Below, piece after piece: positions 4,452-6,333 of a stretch of DNA of 6,333 nt. Position 1 is the first letter of the stretch, and every line of letters begins with the position of its first letter. This stretch comes from Phycisphaerae bacterium. GTDB taxonomy: Bacteria; Planctomycetota; Phycisphaerae; JAAYCJ01. The stretch covers positions 1-6,333 of the forward strand of contig JAAZAW010000306.1 of NCBI GenBank assembly GCA_012514125.1, given 5' to 3'. Below the pieces are notes generated by a model. That model worked only from the letters and a program-made list of their open reading frames with translations, was not told where the DNA came from and ran no database searches. The position numbers were made by a program, and so were the translations under genes.

Positions 4452-6185
4452 TTGAGTCGGCAATGGAAAATTGCGGAAAGTTGGCAAGGAGCCGAGGACC
4501 TGGCGATCAAACTCGGTGTAAGCCCAACGATTGCCCAAATTCTCTACAACCGAGGGATCAGCGATTTTGAACAGGCAAGTAACTTTCTCGAACCCAAGCT
4601 CACCGCGCTGACCGAACCGGCCCATATGCCCGATCTGACTAAAGCGGCCGAGCGTATCGTCAAAGCCATTGCATCCAACGAACCGATTGTTATTTATGGC
4701 GACTATGATGTGGATGGAATTACCGGAACCGCGATTCTCCGGCACATCATCGCCCGCGCAGGCGGCAAGGTCGATGTCTACATTCCTCATCGCATCGAAG
4801 AAGGTTACGGTCTTAATACTAAGGCGATTCAAAAACTCACACAACAGGGGATTAAAATTCTCGTGACCGTCGATTGCGGTATTCGCGATCATCAGACTCT
4901 GGCTTATGCCCGGGAACTTGGACTCACCGCCATCGTTACCGATCATCACGCGCCGGACACCACTTTTCCCCAGGCCTATGCCGTCATTCATCCCTCGCGA
5001 TGCGCTGAAGTCGGTCATCCGGTCGAGTTCAATCCCTGCGGCGCAGCTGTCGCATTCAAACTCGCCTGGGCCATCGCACGACAACAATCCCACAGCGAAA
5101 AAGTCGATACCAAATTTCGCGATCTGCTCGTCGAGCTGACCGCACTGGTCGCACTGGCCACCATCGCCGACATCGTTCCCATGATGGGTGAAAACCGTAT
5201 TCTCGTTAAATTCGGGCTTGATCGTCTATCGAACACCAAATTGCCCGGCCTGCAGGCGCTGCTTCGATCGGCCAAACTCGACGGCAGCAAAGTCGACAGT
5301 TACCACTGCGGCTTTGTCCTGGGTCCTCGACTCAATGCTGCCGGAAGAATGGGTCACGCTCATGAGGCTCTTGATCTTTTGATGGTGACCGATCCACAAC
5401 GTGCCGACAAACTTGCCCATGAACTCGATAAACAAAACAAAGCCCGTCAAAAACTCGAAGATCGAATCACCCAGGAAGCGATCGGGCTGGCGGAATGCCA
5501 GGGACAGTTGGGCGACAACGTGCCGATTCTGATTCTGGCCAAGGAAAACTGGCACGCGGGCGTTATCGGGATCGTCGCATCCAAACTCGTCGATCGATTC
5601 AATAAACCGGTCGTCATGATCGCACTGACCGGTGACAAAGGTCAAGGCTCCGCACGAAGTATCCCGGGTTATGATATCAACCAGGGCCTCAGCGCATGCA
5701 GCGATTATCTTATCGGTTACGGCGGTCATGCAATGGCAGCGGGACTCAGACTCGAAGCGGGAAAACTTTTCTCTTTCATGCAGGCGATGCAGAATCATGT
5801 GGAAAAAAACTTCACCGGTGAATCGCACAAACCCTTCCTCCAGATCGATTGCGAAATGGATCCCAACGAGCTTGATGCGAATTTCGTCTGGCAGTTGAAG
5901 AAACTCGGCCCCTTCGGCCACGGTAATCCGCGACCCACTTTCGTCAGCGGTGAAACTGAATTGATGGGAGAACCCAGGGTCGTTGGCGCGGGTGGAAAAC
6001 ACTTGAGTTTTTCCATCAAATGGTCCGGGCGAATCTTTCGCGCCATCGCCTTCAACCAGGCGGATCAATGTGAGGCGATGCTCGACCATCGCCGATGCAG
6101 ACTGGCCTTTGAACCCGTCCTTGATGAATACCTCGGATCGGGCCTCGTCCAGCTTCGCGTCAAGGATATCCAGTTCCCATCCTAG
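4452..6185 (+). CDS. recJ: Single-stranded-DNA-specific 5'-3' exonuclease RecJ
   Basis: RecJ degrades single-stranded DNA 5' to 3' using Mn2+ or Mg2+, in RecF-pathway recombination, mismatch repair and fork processing. From TTG 4452 the protein is 577 residues, the same as E. coli RecJ, and opens with the typical SRQWKI. The DHH domain is complete: YGDYDVDG (82-89) with the metal-binding aspartates, TVDCGI (139-144), TDHH (163-166) and ADIVPM (239-244). GPRLNAAGRMG (291-301) and a helical linker follow. The DHHA1 domain holds WHAGVIGIVASK (367-378), GSARS (399-403) and GYGGHAMAAG (422-431), and the C-terminal OB-fold begins near GPFGHGNPRP (486-495). No residue appears to be missing. ATG 4374 would add 26 unrelated residues and lacks a ribosome site, whereas GGAGG stands 9 bases before TTG 4452. 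The upstream neighbour is an S24 repressor on the same strand, too distant (378 bases) to assume an operon. Confidence 0.96.
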   Translation: MSRQWKIAESWQGAEDLAIKLGVSPTIAQILYNRGISDFEQASNFLEPKLTALTEPAHMPDLTKAAERIVKAIASNEPIVIYGDYDVDGITGTAILRHIIARAGGKVDVYIPHRIEEGYGLNTKAIQKLTQQGIKILVTVDCGIRDHQTLAYARELGLTAIVTDHHAPDTTFPQAYAVIHPSRCAEVGHPVEFNPCGAAVAFKLAWAIARQQSHSEKVDTKFRDLLVELTALVALATIADIVPMMGENRILVKFGLDRLSNTKLPGLQALLRSAKLDGSKVDSYHCGFVLGPRLNAAGRMGHAHEALDLLMVTDPQRADKLAHELDKQNKARQKLEDRITQEAIGLAECQGQLGDNVPILILAKENWHAGVIGIVASKLVDRFNKPVVMIALTGDKGQGSARSIPGYDINQGLSACSDYLIGYGGHAMAAGLRLEAGKLFSFMQAMQNHVEKNFTGESHKPFLQIDCEMDPNELDANFVWQLKKLGPFGHGNPRPTFVSGETELMGEPRVVGAGGKHLSFSIKWSGRIFRAIAFNQADQCEAMLDHRRCRLAFEPVLDEYLGSGLVQLRVKDIQFPS

Positions 6186-6209
6186 GGCAATCGCATGAAG
6201 GCCATGTTT

Positions 6210-6231
6210 AATTTTAATATTTATTAAAATT
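6210..6231. terminator. Perfect AT-rich hairpin after recJ
   Basis: AATTTTAATA (6210-6219) and TATTAAAATT (6222-6231) are perfect 10-base arms with a 2-base loop, 24 bases after the recJ stop. Position fits a transcript end, but the stem has no G-C pair and no T-run follows. It may instead act as a weak 3' stabiliser, a protein site or a cruciform. Confidence 0.4.
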
Positions 6232-6333
6232 TACGCGATTTGAGTTTTCTGTGATAAGGTAAACCGCTCGAACACGCCCAAAAACCGACCGCCAAAGACA
6301 AAAAATCGATCAAAAATCCTCAAAAGTCGATCG
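6232..6333. other. Intergenic tail with spaced A-tracts
   Basis: No ORF is supported before the window ends. A-tracts lie at 6280-6284, 6300-6305, 6312-6316 and 6322-6325. A weak promoter-like pair, TTACG region near 6231 and GATAAG (6253-6258), is not convincing. The area may be the upstream region of a gene beyond the edge. Confidence 0.35.

Noticed and set aside
4428..5093. Minus-strand open frame of 221 codons opposite the N-terminal part of recJ
   Set aside because: It is antisense to the conserved DHH motifs of recJ, with no domain or ribosome site.
5226..6089. Long minus-strand open frame (287 codons) inside recJ
   Set aside because: It is wholly antisense to intact recJ and has no recognisable motifs. 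Long antisense frames are common opposite conserved coding sequence.
1..6333. tRNA, rRNA, CRISPR array, transposase or toxin-antitoxin pair
   Set aside because: No cloverleaf with a T-loop consensus, no regularly spaced direct repeats and no matching protein motifs were seen on either strand. Reading by eye could miss a diverged small RNA.

Overview
The window holds five protein-coding genes and no RNA gene, transposase or CRISPR array that I can support. Coding GC is moderate and the intergenic DNA is clearly AT-rich. At least two genes appear to start at TTG behind strong Shine-Dalgarno sites. This is a bacterial chromosome. The style of the HTH/S24 repressor and of RecJ reminds me of Planctomycetota (Phycisphaerae-like) genomes, but that is an impression from memory and not a demonstrated placement.

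Layout, left to right. Bases 1-149 form a nested palindromic intergenic repeat, with 28-base terminal inverted arms and two inner hairpins related to the widespread CTTCGACAGGCTCAG-type repeat. The rest up to 335 is AT-rich spacer with one small hairpin. A short single-domain PilZ protein (minus, 336-710) faces away from alanine racemase (plus, 915-2078) across a 204-base divergent spacer. The 3' end of alr overlaps, by 35 bases on opposite strands, an unrecognised zinc-ribbon/helical protein (minus, 2044-2826). A 392-base AT-rich divergent spacer follows. It contains two palindromic sites that share the half-site TTGAC. It leads into an XRE-type HTH repressor with an S24 (LexA/CI-like) self-cleavage domain (plus, 3219-4073). 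A 378-base spacer with inverted and direct repeats precedes recJ (plus, probably 4452-6185). After recJ come a perfect AT-rich hairpin and an A-tract-rich tail at the window edge.

How the genes relate. Alr supplies D-alanine for peptidoglycan, PilZ proteins read cyclic di-GMP, and RecJ is the single-strand 5'-3' exonuclease of recombination and repair. No single pathway joins all five. The one suggestive link is between a LexA/CI-type repressor, TTGAC-based operators at its own promoter, and the repair gene recJ downstream. This could be a lineage-specific damage-response regulator, but no copy of the same palindrome is visible in front of recJ. I do not see clear evidence of a new multi-gene system. 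The best leads are the operator pair with the atypical Thr-Gly cleavage-site candidate, and the unrecognised zinc-ribbon protein.
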